A DNA stretch of 5,287 nt, from the NCBI GenBank assembly GCA_021805585.1, contig JAJZEY010000569.1, forward strand, positions 1-5,287. The letters run 5' to 3'. Shown here piece after piece: positions 4,483 through 5,287 of the stretch. The notes beneath the pieces are model-generated. The model saw only the letters and a list, made by a program, of their open reading frames with translations. It was not told the origin of the DNA and made no database searches. The translations under genes were made by a program, and so were the position numbers. Each line of letters opens with the position of its first letter. Positions within the stretch are counted from its first letter, which is position 1. The DNA is from Planctomycetota bacterium (GTDB taxonomy: Bacteria > Planctomycetota > Phycisphaerae > WQYP01).

Positions 4483-5287
4483 ATGGCAGATCTACCCACA
4501 GCAAATTCACCCGGCGCACTGATAAAGCCACCGGCTAAACCCGCGCCCGGCGCGTCCGGTTCGGCCGGTGGCGGACCGTTCAAGATGCCGCCGGTGGATC
4601 AATTGAAGGATCGCCCGCTGGGTCGTGTCCTGATCAAAATGGGCAAGCTGACCCGCGAGCAGGTGCATCAGGCGCTGGCGATTCAGCAGCAGCAAAAAGC
4701 CAAACGTATTAACACGCCGATCGGGCAGGTGCTGGTGGAATTGGGGCTGATCACCACGCGCGATCTGAATTTTGCGCTGGCAGCACAACGCGGTTTTGAA
4801 GTGGTGGATCTGACCAGCCGTGATATTCCGCCTGAAGTCATTAAACTGATTCCGGCGCAAATGGCCTCGGTTTATCGGGTGGTACCCACCGGATATGATG
4901 CCAAATCCAACACGCTTACCATTGCGCTGGATTCACCGGATAATTTTCGCGTGGTCGACGACCTGCAAACCCTCATGGGCTTTAAGGTCGTCACCTGCAT
5001 TGCGGATCCGGATTCTCTGGCCAAGCTCATGGCCCGCTATTACGACTCGAAGCAGGAATCACTTGCGGATCTGATGAGTGAAGTCGGGTCGGATGCAACG
5101 CTTAAAGAGTTGGAAAACCGCGGCGATTCCATCGATCTGGAAACCCTCAAGGACCTTGCCGAATCAAATCCAGTCAAGCGATTGCTCAACACGGTGCTTA
5201 TGCAGGCGATCAAGGAACGCGCTTCGGACATTCACTTCGAACCGTTCGAAGAAGAATATAAAATGCGCTACCGCATTGACGGCGTTC
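4483..5287 (+). CDS. Second GspE/PilB-family assembly ATPase, N-terminal part only (runs off the window)
   Basis: The open frame starts at ATG 4483, five bases after a strong AGGAG (4473-4477), and continues for 268 codons to the window edge without a stop, so the gene is cut by the window and not broken. Residues 9-40 are Pro/Gly/Ala-rich and probably disordered. An MshEN domain covers about 42-190 with both 24-residue repeats well kept, starting at PLGRVLIKMG (45-54) and PIGQVLVELG (79-88). Residues 228-268 hold the start of the N2 region with ERASDIHFEP (245-254) and MRYRIDGV (261-268), the block preceding Walker A in GspE/PilB proteins. The motor core lies outside the window. The product probably drives pilus or pseudopilus assembly. 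It is a diverged paralogue of the ATPase at 1410-3119, not a recent duplicate. Confidence 0.93.
   Translation, partial: MADLPTANSPGALIKPPAKPAPGASGSAGGGPFKMPPVDQLKDRPLGRVLIKMGKLTREQVHQALAIQQQQKAKRINTPIGQVLVELGLITTRDLNFALAAQRGFEVVDLTSRDIPPEVIKLIPAQMASVYRVVPTGYDAKSNTLTIALDSPDNFRVVDDLQTLMGFKVVTCIADPDSLAKLMARYYDSKQESLADLMSEVGSDATLKELENRGDSIDLETLKDLAESNPVKRLLNTVLMQAIKERASDIHFEPFEEEYKMRYRIDGV

Noticed and set aside
4427..4522. 31-codon frame overlapping the start of the third ATPase gene
   Set aside because: The AGGAG at 4421-4425 is only one base from its ATG, the frame runs into the well-supported ATPase gene, and the peptide has no recognisable features.

Overview
The window is a moderately GC-rich bacterial chromosome segment with every recognisable gene on the + strand. 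It holds an A-type iron-sulfur carrier gene, followed by a block of type IV pilus / type II secretion motor ATPases: GspE/PilB-like, PilT, and a second GspE/PilB-like gene that runs off the right edge. No tRNA, rRNA, IS element or CRISPR array is visible. The alternation of a GspE-like ATPase, PilT and a second GspE-like ATPase, together with the protein style, suggests the PVC group (Verrucomicrobiota, Kiritimatiellota, Lentisphaerota or relatives). That placement is a low-confidence inference; no marker gene here settles it.

Layout. Bases 1-270 are a rich upstream region. It has five 10-bp-phased A/T-rich repeats (21-70), a terminator-like hairpin (65-99), a perfect dyad (171-188) and a good sigma70-type promoter (193-221), leading into erpA (271-600). 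A strong intrinsic terminator (707-732) closes that unit. Bases 733-1304 contain no convincing gene. Bases 1305-1400 fold on paper into a compact multi-helix leader ending just before the ATG of the first motor ATPase (1410-3119). A 62-bp gap with a perfect hairpin leads to pilT (3182-4324). A 158-bp gap with a short tandem repeat over the pilT stop and two hairpins leads to the second GspE/PilB-like gene (4483 to beyond 5287).

How the genes fit together. GspE/PilB ATPases power pilin or pseudopilin polymerisation from the cytoplasm, and PilT powers depolymerisation and retraction, so the block encodes the cytoplasmic motors of a retractable pilus or a related secretion system. The two assembly-type ATPases both carry an N-terminal MshEN-like domain, but they differ in how well the c-di-GMP-binding motif is kept, which hints at division of labour. 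erpA is separated from this block by a terminator and a long gap and is probably unrelated to it functionally.

The most interesting candidate is the predicted structured RNA leader (1305-1400) before the first motor gene. Its closing helix runs into the ribosome-binding region, which would suit a cis-regulatory RNA. I could not match it to a known riboswitch class by eye.
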